Counted from the first letter of the stretch, positions 15,265 to 23,949 are shown. The stretch: DNA of 64,000 bases from CAZSBB01 sp964605235 (GCA_964605235.1 CAZSBB010000011.1:68916-132915), one strand, 5' to 3'. Notes: generated by a model not told the origin, from the sequence alone. Numbers and translations are program-made.

Positions 15265-16944
15265 CTACTGCCGCCGCATCAGCAGGAAGGTGCGGTCGTC
15301 GCCGCGCGGGGCGTCGGCTTCGTGGGCGTCGAGCTGGTGAATCATCGCCTGCGCCATGGCGGGACAGCCGGCGCCGCCCTGCTCGCGCACGATGCGCTGC
15401 AGGATGGCGGTGACGCCTTCGACGCCGAGCATCGCGCCGGCGGGGTTGGCGGCCTCGGTCAGCCCGTCGGTGAACAGACACAGCGTTTCGCCCGGCGCCA
15501 GCTCGTGGGTATTGCATTCATACGGCAACGGGATGTAGCCCAGCGGGGGGTTCTCGCCGCATGGCAGCTCGCGCACGTCGCCGGCGGCGGTGGCGATGAG
15601 CGCGGGGGGATGGCCGGCGTTGGAGCTTTCGATGCGTCCGGTGCGCGGGTCATACAGCAGGCAGATGGCGGTGACGAAGGACTCGTCGGGCAGGTGCGTT
15701 TCGAGGTAGTCGTTGAGCCGTTCCATCATTTCCGCGAGGGTGAGGTCGAGCTTGACGTTGGTGTGAAAGAGCGTGTGCAGGCTGGCGGTGATGAGGGCCG
15801 CCTGGATGCCTTTGCCGCAGACGTCGAAGATGCCGATGCACGCTTGTCCGTCGCTGCGCATGGCGACATCGACATAGTCGCCGCCGACGTATTTGCAGGG
15901 TTCAAAGCCCAGCGCCAGCTCGGCGTCGGGAACTTTGAGGGATTTTTGATCGGGGATGAGGTTGTTCTGAATCTTGCTGGCGCGCTGCAGTTCGCGTTCG
16001 AGGACCGCCTGTTCCTGGGCGGCGCGGCGGGCGACCCAGGCGATCTCGGCCTGCTGGAACTGCTCGGCGGCGAGGGCCGCCAGCGCCAGCCATTCGGGCG
16101 TGCCGAACTCGCCGGGGAAGGTGACGTAGAGCACGTCGAGCGCCGCGTCGTCGTGATGCAGCGGGCACGCCAGCGCCGCCAGTTGTTGGACATTGCCCGC
16201 CAGCGAGAGCGCCATGACCTCGCCGCCGCTGGCGACATTGGAGGCGATGACGGGGGCTTTCTGTTCGCGCACGCCGCGCAGCAGGGTGCGGGAGATGTAG
16301 GGTTTTTCCTGGCCGCGCCAGTTTTTGCCCGAGATGGGGCCGCAGAGCAGTTGCGGTTCTTCGTCGGGGCTGAGCAGGTTGATGCGAAACGCCACGGCGG
16401 CGTTGCCGTGAAACTCGCGGCTGACCATGAGCTTGCACAGCAGTTCGAGGCGCGCCGCGTCGTTCTCGGTCGCCAGCAGTTGGCCGGCCAGCGCGGTGAG
16501 GTTGGACAGGTGGGCGGCGTCGATTTTGGGGGAAGGCAGGCGATCAAGGCGCGAGATGCTTTCGCCGGGGCTGTCGCTGACGCTCAGGGTGTCGCTCAGC
16601 GGCGCCGAGCCGGTGCGTGAGCGGGTGGGCAGGGGGCCCTTGGCGCCAAAGGTGAGCAGGAAGGTTTCGATCTGAATTTTGTCGCCCGGGGTCAGCAGCG
16701 TTTCGTCGGCAATCTTGACGCCGTTGACGATGGTGCCGTTGCGGCTGCCGCGGTCCTTGATCCACCAGCGGCCAAAGGCGTCGGTGAACAGCTCGGCGTG
16801 CTGGCGCGAGACGGTGGGCAGCGGGAGGGTCAGGCCGGCGTCTTCGGTGCGCCCGACAATGACGGAACTGCCCGCCAGCGTCGCCCGGCGCGTGGAGCCG
16901 GACGGGTCCACGATGTCGACATGGGCTTCGGTCGCTTCCGCCAT
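15265..16944 (-). CDS. FHA domain-SpoIIE (PP2C) serine phosphatase
   Basis: A 559-residue cytosolic signalling protein. Residues about 8-98 form an FHA phosphopeptide-binding domain (GR 31-32, SRQH 46-49, RGSRNGT 65-71). Residues about 150-310 look like a GAF-type sensor. Residues about 330-555 form a SpoIIE/RsbU phosphatase with metal sites in GGDYVDV (about 354), FDVCGKG (about 372), LFTDGLTEA (about 489) and GDDRT (about 547). Such enzymes dephosphorylate STAS anti-anti-sigma proteins, and a STAS gene lies just upstream on the same strand (17063-17422). Together they look like a partner-switching output. No cognate kinase gene is nearby. Confidence 0.9.
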   Translation of the reverse strand: MAEATEAHVDIVDPSGSTRRATLAGSSVIVGRTEDAGLTLPLPTVSRQHAELFTDAFGRWWIKDRGSRNGTIVNGVKIADETLLTPGDKIQIETFLLTFGAKGPLPTRSRTGSAPLSDTLSVSDSPGESISRLDRLPSPKIDAAHLSNLTALAGQLLATENDAARLELLCKLMVSREFHGNAAVAFRINLLSPDEEPQLLCGPISGKNWRGQEKPYISRTLLRGVREQKAPVIASNVASGGEVMALSLAGNVQQLAALACPLHHDDAALDVLYVTFPGEFGTPEWLALAALAAEQFQQAEIAWVARRAAQEQAVLERELQRASKIQNNLIPDQKSLKVPDAELALGFEPCKYVGGDYVDVAMRSDGQACIGIFDVCGKGIQAALITASLHTLFHTNVKLDLTLAEMMERLNDYLETHLPDESFVTAICLLYDPRTGRIESSNAGHPPALIATAAGDVRELPCGENPPLGYIPLPYECNTHELAPGETLCLFTDGLTEAANPAGAMLGVEGVTAILQRIVREQGGAGCPAMAQAMIHQLDAHEADAPRGDDRTFLLMRRQ

Positions 16945-17005
16945 ACGGCCTTGAACTCCTGCCGCCTCCCGCGTGTCGGGCTGCCACGAATAGCGCTATG
17001 CGCCA

Positions 17006-17035
17006 TTTAGCCCCTGGCGATTCGCCGGGGGCTAA
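17006..17035. repeat. Solitary REP-like palindrome
   Basis: The sequence tttagcccctggcgattcgc then cgggggctaa forms a hairpin and matches the REP type around the RAYT gene at 47892. It sits between the STAS and phosphatase genes. Confidence 0.7.
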
Positions 17036-17062
17036 GTGAACCACGAAGCAGAACCTCCAGCC

Positions 17063-17422
17063 TTAGAACTTATGCAGCGCCGCGTCCAGGTTCTTGTAAA
17101 TCTTGAGCACCTTGTCCAGGCGGGTCAGCTTGAACACGCCCAGCAGTTGATCGTTGATGCCCAGCAGGCGAATCTCGCCTTCGGCGGCTTTGACTTTTTT
17201 CTGCAGCGCCATGAGTGTGCCCAGCATCGCCGAGGAGATGTGCTTGACGCCCGAGAAGTTGATGATGAGCTTGGGGTGTCCCGCCCGTTCCGCCAGATCC
17301 AGCAGTTCTTCCTTGATGCGCTCGATCAGCAACTGGTCAATGATGTTGGTTTCGACGAACTCCACGATGTGGATGTCCGCCATCCGCTGCACGATGAGCG
17401 CTCCCGATGCGCCGCTTGCCAT
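17063..17422 (-). CDS. STAS-domain anti-sigma factor antagonist
   Basis: A 119-residue cytosolic protein covering a single STAS domain. The conserved core LIINFSGVKHISSAMLGTLM contains the Ser that kinases phosphorylate in this family, and ends with GEIRLLGINDQLLGVFKLTR, the usual beta-alpha signature. Dephosphorylated family members bind anti-sigma kinases and release a sigma factor. The SpoIIE phosphatase gene downstream (118 bases after the stop) is the likely partner. Start ATG 17422 is preferred over upstream codons because the earlier sequence is low-complexity (a His run) and a GGGA site fits. Confidence 0.88.
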   Translation of the reverse strand: MASGASGALIVQRMADIHIVEFVETNIIDQLLIERIKEELLDLAERAGHPKLIINFSGVKHISSAMLGTLMALQKKVKAAEGEIRLLGINDQLLGVFKLTRLDKVLKIYKNLDAALHKF

Positions 17423-17668
17423 GGGCGATCCCTTTGCTGTCAGGCTGAGCCTGGGGTGGTGATGATGGCTTGATCGTCCCCAATTTCGGCAGGGTGTCAA
17501 GGCGAAGCGCGCCGGGATGGGCCTGGACGGGGATTTTCTCTGCAGCGTTGCGGAACGGCACTTCCAGTTGAAGCGCGCTGCAACGGCAGCATGGACCGCC
17601 GGGTGAGTGTCCGCGTCCCGTTGTTTGCCCCGCGGGATGGCGCAGACTCAGTGCTGAAGGGAGGGCAT

Positions 17669-17911
17669 TTACGCAGCCGAGGCGCTGGCGGGGCGGTCCA
17701 CCACTTCCATCTGCCGCACGCCGGGCAGCATCAGCAGCCGCTGACACTGCTGCTCGAGCGCCAGGGCGTTCTCGGCGGCAATGACCACCGGCAGGCGTTG
17801 CCCGTGCAGCGGCCCGGTGTCGATAAACGGGTCGCGCCGCAACGTCAGCAGGAGATCGTCGCGCAGAAATGGATCATCCGTGAGGGTCAGGACTAAACCG
17901 AGAACTGCCAT
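17669..17911 (-). CDS. NapD-like small ferredoxin-fold protein
   Basis: An 80-residue protein with a very strong Shine-Dalgarno (AAGGAGG, 5 bases from ATG 17911). Its pattern, an opening strand MAVLGLVLTLT, a helix, strand LPVVIAAEN, a second helix, and a closing LPGVRQMEVV, matches NapD-type chaperones that bind the signal peptide of nitrate reductase. No nap genes are in the window, so this may be a general ACT-like or ferredoxin-like sensor domain. It is divergent from an Rrf2 regulator gene across a 455-base region. Identification rests on pattern only. Confidence 0.45.
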   Translation of the reverse strand: MAVLGLVLTLTDDPFLRDDLLLTLRRDPFIDTGPLHGQRLPVVIAAENALALEQQCQRLLMLPGVRQMEVVDRPASASAA

Positions 17912-18366
17912 CAGGGCCTCCTTGCGCGCCCGGCCCCCCAGACGCATCGGCTCGCAGTGTAAATGAACAATATATTTTTTCAATACAAAAGTACCTTTTT
18001 GTCTTGATATTTACATTCGCCTCCGGTACAAATTGAGAGCAGAGTGGGGGAGTGTCGCCTTGCCGAAGCCCGGACGGGCCAACTCAGGCGCCAGCCGCAG
18101 GCGGCGCGGGTTGCCAGCGCTGTCGGGGCTTTTCTCGCCGGCGAGGCAAGAGGGCCTGCAACCAGGAGCAGCGTGCTTGGGCGAACAGGGCATGGCGATC
18201 GGCGAACTTGTGAGGACCGGCTGAACAGGCGGCTCGAAGTTGCGTCGCTGGTCGGACTGTCGCCGGCGCGGGATGGGATGCAGGCGGTGGGCGTGGTGGG
18301 TGCAGTCCGCTCGAGGGTTGCCGCCGCGCGAGGGTTTGGATCAATCTCCGCCGCAGGGGAATGTCA
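17912..18366. other. 455-base divergent intergenic region (NapD-like / Rrf2)
   Basis: No gene is supported. The left part (17960-18030) is notably AT-rich and probably holds the promoter of the NapD-like gene. The right part is GC-rich and featureless to me. Confidence 0.5.
17986..18001. promoter_or_regulatory. Possible operator caaaagtacctttttg
   Basis: An inverted repeat (caaaa...ttttg) in the AT-rich region 75 bases upstream of the NapD-like start and 366 bases from the Rrf2 start. It could be a site for the divergently encoded Rrf2 regulator, by inference only. Confidence 0.3.
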
Positions 18367-18753
18367 ATGTCGATCATTACGCAGACCGCGGAATATGCAT
18401 TGCGGGCGATGGTGTGCCTGGCGAGCGCCGGGCCGGAGGCTTTGACGTCGCAGCAGGTCGCCGAGCGCACCGGGGTGTCGCAGGGTTATCTGGTCAAGGT
18501 GTTGCAGCGGCTGTGCCGCAACGGTTTGGTGCTCAGTCAGCGTGGGCCGCATGGCGGATTTGTGCTCAGCCGGGCGGCAGATCAGATCAATCTGTTGGAT
18601 GTGATCAACGCGGTGGACCCGTTGCCGCATTTCAATGGTTCGAGCGAATTGCTCCAGCCGCTCAACAGCACGCTCAACGATGCGATCGCTTCGGTGGAGC
18701 ACATCCTGCACGATGCGAACCTCAGTGCGTTGTCGGAGTCGCACAGCGTGTAG
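18367..18753 (+). CDS. Rrf2 family transcriptional regulator
   Basis: A 128-residue winged-helix DNA-binding protein. The family signature is clear: ITQTAEYALRAMVCLASAGP at the start, the helix-turn-helix QQVAERTGVSQGYLVKVLQR, and the wing NGLVLSQRGPHGGFVLSRAA. It lacks the C-terminal cysteine triad that binds an Fe-S cluster in IscR and NsrR, so it probably senses another signal or acts through protein contacts. ATG 18367 has AGGGGA at good spacing; ATG 18361 is also possible. It is divergent from the NapD-like gene, which may be its target. Confidence 0.88.
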   Translation: MSIITQTAEYALRAMVCLASAGPEALTSQQVAERTGVSQGYLVKVLQRLCRNGLVLSQRGPHGGFVLSRAADQINLLDVINAVDPLPHFNGSSELLQPLNSTLNDAIASVEHILHDANLSALSESHSV

Positions 18754-18888
18754 GGCGGCGCGGCGCGGGGGTGGAGCGTCAGGCGAGCGGGTCCAGCGAG
18801 GGCGCCGGCGTGGCAGCAGTTCTGCGCGCGGGCCGGGTGGCGGTGGGGTTGTGCGGGAGCGGGGGCGGGGATTACCATCGGGATCATC

Positions 18889-19224
18889 ATGTCACGCGCC
18901 GAACCGACTTGTGGGAAATGTCATTACGATCTGACGGGGCTGCCGGAGGCGGGGCGTTGCCCGGAGTGCGGCAACGTGTACAACCTGCGGCAGGGGTTGG
19001 GGGTGGTGCAGGAAGTGGATCCGGAGGTGCGTGGGCAGCGTCTGGTGGCGCGTTTGCGGACCATCGGGCTGGTGGGGGCGGGGTTGTGCATGCTGATCTG
19101 CGCCGGGGCGCTGACGCCGCTGGCGCGCGACTGGCGTCGGCCGGTGACGGTGGGCGGGTTCTTCGCGGTGCTCTGTTTTATCGGCGCCATCACCAGCTAT
19201 CTCTACGAGCGTGAGGACGAGTAG
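18889..19224 (+). CDS. Small zinc-ribbon membrane protein
   Basis: A 111-residue protein. An N-terminal zinc ribbon has Cys 8, 11, 24 and 27 (CGKCHYDLTGLP, then RCPECG). It is followed by two transmembrane helices at about 58-80 and 86-106. The CxxCxYDLTGLP pattern is typical of a large group of planctomycete membrane proteins of unknown function, and supports the taxonomic call. No signal peptide, so the ribbon should face the cytosol. No functional link to its neighbours is visible. Confidence 0.7.
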   Translation: MSRAEPTCGKCHYDLTGLPEAGRCPECGNVYNLRQGLGVVQEVDPEVRGQRLVARLRTIGLVGAGLCMLICAGALTPLARDWRRPVTVGGFFAVLCFIGAITSYLYEREDE

Positions 19225-19402
19225 CGCCAGCGCGTCCCAATAACAGGGCGCCGACAACGCGGATGCTGGGCGCGTCATTTCCCCTGGGCTCAAGTCCAAC
19301 CACCGACTGGTCGATCCTGAGCAGGGTAGCTCGAAGTGACGCCTTCCGGGCCAAGCGCGGTCCATTCGTAATCCTTTACAGCCTCCGCGAAAGGCCAAAT
19401 TC

Positions 19403-19783
19403 ATGAGTGCAAGTGGTGTGAAGCCGGCGATCGATCCCGAGACGATTGCTTGTCTGCGCGAACTGGATGACCCGCAATTCCTGCGTGAGCTCATCGAAAC
19501 CTTCATGGTCGATGCCCAGGAACGGCTGGCGGCGATGACGGTGGCGCTGGCGGGGGAAGACCCGCGTACGTTCGCCAAAGTGGCGCATGCCTTCAAGGGC
19601 GCAGCCGGGGCGATCGGCGCCCTGCCCCTGGCGGCGCTGGCCGAGAAGATGCAGCATGTGACCAGCGCCGGGCAGCTCGATGAAGCCGAGGCTTTGCTGT
19701 GCGCCTGTCAACAGGAATACGACCGCGTGGAGCCGGCGCTGCGGGAGGTGATGCGCTCACTGGAGTCTGCGCAGGCGGCATAA
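19403..19783 (+). CDS. Histidine phosphotransfer (HPt) domain protein
   Basis: A 126-residue all-helical HPt protein that relays phosphate between histidine kinases and response regulators. The phosphoacceptor is His62 in KVAHAFKGAAGAIGALPL, the standard HxxKGxxxxxG context, followed by LAALAEKMQ. It fills the whole protein with no extra domain. No kinase or receiver gene is adjacent, so its partners lie elsewhere. The 178 bases upstream contain no other gene. Confidence 0.88.
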   Translation: MSASGVKPAIDPETIACLRELDDPQFLRELIETFMVDAQERLAAMTVALAGEDPRTFAKVAHAFKGAAGAIGALPLAALAEKMQHVTSAGQLDEAEALLCACQQEYDRVEPALREVMRSLESAQAA

Positions 19784-19871
19784 TCTTTCCGCCGGCGGCT
19801 CACCACCCGGCTATGATGCTTCGGGCAGCGCGGGGGCCCGGTGCCGCCCTCGCCTTTCCCGGAGCGCGGGC

Positions 19872-20342
19872 ATGACTGCAACCGAGCCAACCTCGCCGAC
19901 CCACCCGCCGGTGCGTCATGTCCTCATCGCCGGCTATGGCCCGGTCGGGCGCGTGGTGGCGGACCTGCTGGAAAAGATCGGCGTCGCCGTCACCGTGATC
20001 GACCGCAACGCCGTCACCTGTGAGCGGCAGGCGCAACTGGACCGGCGGGTCGTGCATGGCGACGCCAGTGACCCGGCGGTGCTGCGCGACGCGGGCCTGT
20101 GCGATGCCGATGCGTTGATCCTGGCGATTCCCGATGAGGATGAAGCCATCCAGGCCTGTCGGGTGGCGCGGCAGATCAATCAGGACATCTTCATCGCTGT
20201 GCGCACCAATTACCTGAGCAAAGGCCTGGGCGCCACCGTTGCCGGCGCCGACAGCGTGGTGGTGGAGGAAGTGGTCACCGCCGAAGCCATGAAGGCCGCG
20301 GTGCTCGAAGGCCTGCTGCATGGCCGGGGGCACGCGCCCTGA
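19872..20342 (+). CDS. TrkA-N (RCK) NAD-binding protein
   Basis: A 156-residue protein consisting of one Rossmann-type TrkA-N domain: the dinucleotide loop VLIAGYGPVGRVVADLLEKI at residues 17-36, acidic residue D44 at the end of strand 2 (VTVIDRN) for ribose contact, then VVHGDASDPAVLRDAG and DALILAIPDEDEAI. Such domains regulate potassium channels or KefB/KefC-type antiporters on the cytosolic side. No TrkA-C domain or transporter gene is attached, so it probably acts on a separately encoded channel. Confidence 0.82.
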   Translation: MTATEPTSPTHPPVRHVLIAGYGPVGRVVADLLEKIGVAVTVIDRNAVTCERQAQLDRRVVHGDASDPAVLRDAGLCDADALILAIPDEDEAIQACRVARQINQDIFIAVRTNYLSKGLGATVAGADSVVVEEVVTAEAMKAAVLEGLLHGRGHAP

Positions 20343-20448
20343 CGCACCCGGGTTGCCTCCGTGCGCACTTCACCACCACCGCAACTACCGCGCTCGTCCC
20401 GCCACAACTGCGTGTTCTCTGTGGCTCTGTGAGAGATACGCTTGAGCA

Positions 20449-21150
20449 TCAGCGCGGGGCTTTTTTCGCCGGCGCTTTTTCTTCCGGGCCTGGCGGGCGA
20501 AACTGCAACAGCACCACCAGACACAGCACGCCGCAGACCAGGGCGGCGTCGGCGACGTTGAAGAGCCAGGGATACACCTCGCGCGCGCCGCCGGGCCAGC
20601 TTAGATCGAACGGCAGATTCCACCCCGGCAGCAGCCAGAACATGTCGCGGACCGCGCGGAACATGATGCGGTCGTACAGGTTGCCAAACGCCCCGGCGAG
20701 GATCAGCGCCAGGCACAGATGCAGCACACGGTCGCGGGCGTCGCTTTTCCAGAACATGCGGCCGATGAGTCCCGCCGCCACGAGGCAGACGACCACGAAC
20801 AACCATTGCTGCCCCTTGCCCAGGCCGAACACCGCGCCGGTGTTGGTGGTCAGCCGGAGCGAGAGCAGGTGGGGGATGACCGGAACCGGTTCGTGGGGGG
20901 GGATCGCCGAGGCGTCGCCGGGGTAGCGTGGGTCCAGCTCAATGGGGATGCCCGCGACGTAGCGGAAGCAGACGTCTTTGATGATCAGATCGCTGGCGAA
21001 GACCGCCAGCAGGGTGATGGTGAAGAAGAGGATCGCCCGGCGGGAGCGGCCGGCGCTCAGAGGCGGGTCCGGCAACGGCAAAGAGGACGCGCCAAGCGCC
21101 GGCGCGGGATCGGCAGCGGAGGTCGGCTTGGAAGAGGTCGCCTCGTTCAT
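20449..21150 (-). CDS. lspA: Lipoprotein signal peptidase II
   Basis: A 233-residue inner-membrane aspartyl protease that cleaves prolipoprotein signal peptides. Four helices are visible. Family motifs: LTTNTGAVFGLG, LILAGAFGNLYDRI followed by VRDMF (first catalytic Asp in this motif pair), and FNVADAALVCGVL (second Asp). The N-terminus carries an extra about 40-residue Pro/Ala/Ser-rich cytosolic segment, and a roughly 35-residue loop separates helices 1 and 2. The gene lies 36 bases downstream of a DksA-like gene on the same strand, an association seen in other bacteria. Lipoproteins with lipobox signals are encoded nearby. Confidence 0.92.
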   Translation of the reverse strand: MNEATSSKPTSAADPAPALGASSLPLPDPPLSAGRSRRAILFFTITLLAVFASDLIIKDVCFRYVAGIPIELDPRYPGDASAIPPHEPVPVIPHLLSLRLTTNTGAVFGLGKGQQWLFVVVCLVAAGLIGRMFWKSDARDRVLHLCLALILAGAFGNLYDRIMFRAVRDMFWLLPGWNLPFDLSWPGGAREVYPWLFNVADAALVCGVLCLVVLLQFRPPGPEEKAPAKKAPR

Positions 21151-21186
21151 GCCCCTCGTCGTTGCGGCGGAAGGGAGAGGATCGGA

Positions 21187-22050
21187 TCAGACCGGCAGGC
21201 CGCGCCGTTCACGGTCGCGCGCCACGTCAATGGTGTACTTGGCCCAGGGCTTGGCGTCGAGTCGCGCTTTGCCGATGGGCTGACCGGTTTCCAGGCAGAC
21301 GCCGTAGATGCCCTGTTTCATGCGCAGCAGGGCATCGTCAATGCGTTCGAGCAGTTCGCGTTCGGACTCCATCAGCTCCAGGGCGAACTCCTGCTCGTAC
21401 TGATCGGTGCCGACGTCCGCCATGTGCTCGTAGCTGATGCCCTCGCTGCGGACGCGGGAGCCGTCTTTGAGGGCGGCGACGTCGCCGAGGATTTCAGCGC
21501 GTTTTTCCATCAGGATCTGGCGGTACGCGTCGAGGTCCTTTTTGGACAGGCCGGATTTGATCTTCTTGAGATCATCAATGCTCAGCTGGCGTGATTCGAT
21601 GATGACGCGGGCCTGGTTTTCCCGGCCGCGGTGGAGGCTTTCACGGATTTTGGCGACCCGTTCGGACAGGCCGTTGACTTTCACGGCTTGACCATTGCGG
21701 GGGTTGTTGGCGGTGGGCATAGTGACAGCGCGGCGTTGGGGCTTGCGGGTGGGTTTCTTGGTGACGATGGTCAAAGCTTTGCCACGCTTGGGTTTGGAGC
21801 TGGTCGTGCTCTTGGCGGCGGGCTTGGCGGGAGCGGATTTGGCAGCGGATTGCGGGGTGGATTTCTTCTTGGTCACGGGTTTTTTGCTCACAGACTTGCG
21901 GCTCACCCGCTTCTGACTGGCGGGCTTGGCGGACGTTTTCTTCGCAGCCGCCTTTTTGCTGATGGACTTACCGGGGGCGGCCTGTTTGACGTTGCGGGCG
22001 CGGCTGGGAGCAGCGCTCTTCGCTTTCTTCTTCGTCGTCTTTTTCGCCAC
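21187..22050 (-). CDS. DksA/TraR-like protein with histone H1-like Lys/Ala tail
   Basis: A 287-residue protein. Residues 1-115 are a Lys/Ala/Ser/Pro-rich tail of histone H1 type (VAKKTTKKKAKSAAPSRA and similar repeats). The C-terminal 150 residues are DksA-like: a long coiled coil (RQILMEKRAEILGDVAALKD, ELMESERELLERIDDALLRM) and the fold of the zinc-finger part. Of the four zinc cysteines only the first remains (YGVCLETGQPIG); the others are Thr or Val, so zinc binding is probably lost. It could bind RNA polymerase and DNA together. Start GTG 22050 is preferred (GAGGGAG upstream); ATG 22155 would add 35 residues. lspA follows after 36 bases. Confidence 0.72.
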   Translation of the reverse strand: MAKKTTKKKAKSAAPSRARNVKQAAPGKSISKKAAAKKTSAKPASQKRVSRKSVSKKPVTKKKSTPQSAAKSAPAKPAAKSTTSSKPKRGKALTIVTKKPTRKPQRRAVTMPTANNPRNGQAVKVNGLSERVAKIRESLHRGRENQARVIIESRQLSIDDLKKIKSGLSKKDLDAYRQILMEKRAEILGDVAALKDGSRVRSEGISYEHMADVGTDQYEQEFALELMESERELLERIDDALLRMKQGIYGVCLETGQPIGKARLDAKPWAKYTIDVARDRERRGLPV

Positions 22051-22276
22051 GGACTCGGCTCCCTCTCGGCTGCGGAACCCCTTTTCGGTAATGTCCCGGC
22101 CGGTGTGGAAATGCTCGACCGGCCCCAAGTTGCAAGCCCGGCAGTGTAGCTCCAATTTTCCTGCCCAGCAAGCGGAGCCGGTGGCGGAATCCGGCGAAAT
22201 CCTGTTAGTTATTACATGTAAATCATTTATGAACTCTGTGATGCTTTTGATGGGGTAGGTATTTCGGCATTGGGGG
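22051..22276. other. 226-base intergenic region with AT-rich promoter-like part
   Basis: The stretch 22200-22260 is AT-rich and contains attacatgtaaat, a perfect short palindrome (22211-22223). It lies upstream of the DksA-like gene and could carry its promoter. No gene seen. Confidence 0.35.
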
Positions 22277-23680
22277 TTAGTAGGGTTGCACGACGGTGGC
22301 GCCCGGGTAATAAGCCTGCAGAATCTGGATCGGGTCTACACCCGCCTGCGCCATGCCCTGGGCGCCCCACTGGCACATCCCCACGCCGTGTCCGTGGCCG
22401 CGGCCTTCCTCGATGAGCAGCGTGCGACCTTCATTGCGCAGCCGCACGAAACTGCTCTTGAGCGTCAGCGCCGCAGGCACGGCGCCCAGGCCGGGGGCCG
22501 CCATGTTGCAGGCGAAGCGGAATTGCTCGGCGCCCAGGTAGTACTGCTGACCGGCCTGATCGATCACCATGAAGCGGATCGGCCGGCTGGCGCTGTTGTT
22601 CGCCGCCACCCGCACCTCGCGCAGCGCCCGCAAACCCGCCACCGGATGTTTGTTGGCTGCCCCCCAGGCCGCCATGCGAATCGTCAGCTCGTTGTAATCC
22701 CGGCGGATCGGCCCCCAGCGGAACGTCGAAGCGTTCTGACACCAGCGATCCTCGCGCCCCCCCCGCAAGGGCGGAATGTTTTCGCCCTCGGGAAACGCGA
22801 ACGCCGCATCCTGGCTGGTCCCGCCGCAGCAACTGCTGTAGTAGGCGGGCACCACGCGCCCGTCCCACGCCAGCAGCATCCCGCGCGTTCGCCGCGCTGC
22901 TTCCGACGCCTTGGCGCTGACGCTGGCGCCGACATACGCCTGGCTGGCGACGCCGGCTTCAAGGTCGAAATGCCGCGCCTGGTAGCGATGCGCCTGGCAC
23001 ACCGCATACGACCGGGCGGCAATCGCCTGCGCAGCAAATGCGCCCGGATGCCAGTTGCGATACAGCTCCTTCTCCAGCACCCCCGGCAAATAGCTTTCCA
23101 GCGCGACATGGTTGATCACATCCAGCGCAGCCGGGGCGTCCACCCGGGCGTGCACCACCACCGTGCCCGGGTACGCCACCCCGTCCACCAGCACCGGGCG
23201 GCCGTCGCCAGTGGTGATGCTCAGCGAAGGCACGTTCCACCCCATCGGCGCGCTGCCGGTGGCGGCAATGGCGAACCCCTGCTGCCAACGCGAAATCCGC
23301 ACCGGCCCCCGCAATGTGCGCGGCTGCGCCAACGACTGATGCAGCGGCCCCGGCCCCACCGTCAACGAATGGCTGCCCGAACAGGTCACGCTGGGCGCCT
23401 GCGCCAGCAAACGCACCCGCACCAGTGGCTCCTGACGCACCTGCGAAACCAGCGGCGGCTGCGGCGCTGCCTGCGTCAGCACACGCGGCGACTCGATCGG
23501 CTGGCGTCGTTCCACCACCGGCACCGGCGCCGGCGGCAAAGTCTGATACCCCGGCTTCGCCTCCGGATGACACCCGCTCGTCAGCAGCGCTCCCGTCATC
23601 CCCAGCAACACACTGACCGCCGCCGCGATGCTCGCGGGTCGCCAATGCCATAACCTTTCGGGAAACGCACGCCGGATCAT
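22277..23680 (-). CDS. SpoIID/LytB domain lipoprotein
   Basis: A 467-residue exported protein. It starts at ATG 23680 (GAGGA 7 bases upstream) and has a lipoprotein signal with lipobox LLTSGC, so it should be membrane-anchored. The C-terminal two-thirds is a SpoIID domain: YLPGVLEKELYRNWHPGAFA with the catalytic Glu, AAQAIAARSYAVCQA, the YYSSCCGGTSQ turn, and the terminal HGHGVGMCQWGAQGMAQAGV. SpoIID proteins are lytic transglycosylases that act on denuded peptidoglycan; the non-sporulating relatives are poorly understood. The upstream region is an inverted-repeat element, not coding. Confidence 0.88.
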   Translation of the reverse strand: MIRRAFPERLWHWRPASIAAAVSVLLGMTGALLTSGCHPEAKPGYQTLPPAPVPVVERRQPIESPRVLTQAAPQPPLVSQVRQEPLVRVRLLAQAPSVTCSGSHSLTVGPGPLHQSLAQPRTLRGPVRISRWQQGFAIAATGSAPMGWNVPSLSITTGDGRPVLVDGVAYPGTVVVHARVDAPAALDVINHVALESYLPGVLEKELYRNWHPGAFAAQAIAARSYAVCQAHRYQARHFDLEAGVASQAYVGASVSAKASEAARRTRGMLLAWDGRVVPAYYSSCCGGTSQDAAFAFPEGENIPPLRGGREDRWCQNASTFRWGPIRRDYNELTIRMAAWGAANKHPVAGLRALREVRVAANNSASRPIRFMVIDQAGQQYYLGAEQFRFACNMAAPGLGAVPAALTLKSSFVRLRNEGRTLLIEEGRGHGHGVGMCQWGAQGMAQAGVDPIQILQAYYPGATVVQPY

Positions 23681-23734
23681 CCGTGATCCTCGTTGAGTGG
23701 TGAGTCGGAGGATTATACCGCGCGGGTTAAGACA

Positions 23735-23942
23735 TTTTTTTTGCCACGGATGAACACGGATAAGAGATTTGCTGATTGGTTGATTGGGGATTTGTTGAGC
23801 TGGCGAGTTACTCATCCGCTCAGTAAGCAGCCGAGAACCAGCCAGGCTTGCAAATCTCAAATCTCCCCATCAACCCGTCATCCCGTCCATCAACCCATCC
23901 CAGTCTTCATCCGTGTTTATCCGTGTTCATCCGTGGCCAAAA
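23735..23942. repeat. Inverted-repeat element with catccgtgttcatccgtg ends (copy B)
   Basis: Left end ttttttttgccacggatgaa, right end gttcatccgtggccaaaa, with sub-terminal complementary segments (gattggttgattggggattt / aatctccccatcaaccc). It separates the SpoIID gene start from the stop of the dehydrogenase gene. Confidence 0.85.
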
Positions 23943-23949
23943 CTGCCTT

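Noticed and set aside
18011..18224. Short frames between the NapD-like and Rrf2 genes
   Set aside because: No Shine-Dalgarno, no domain, and frames on both strands are equally open, as expected from GC content.
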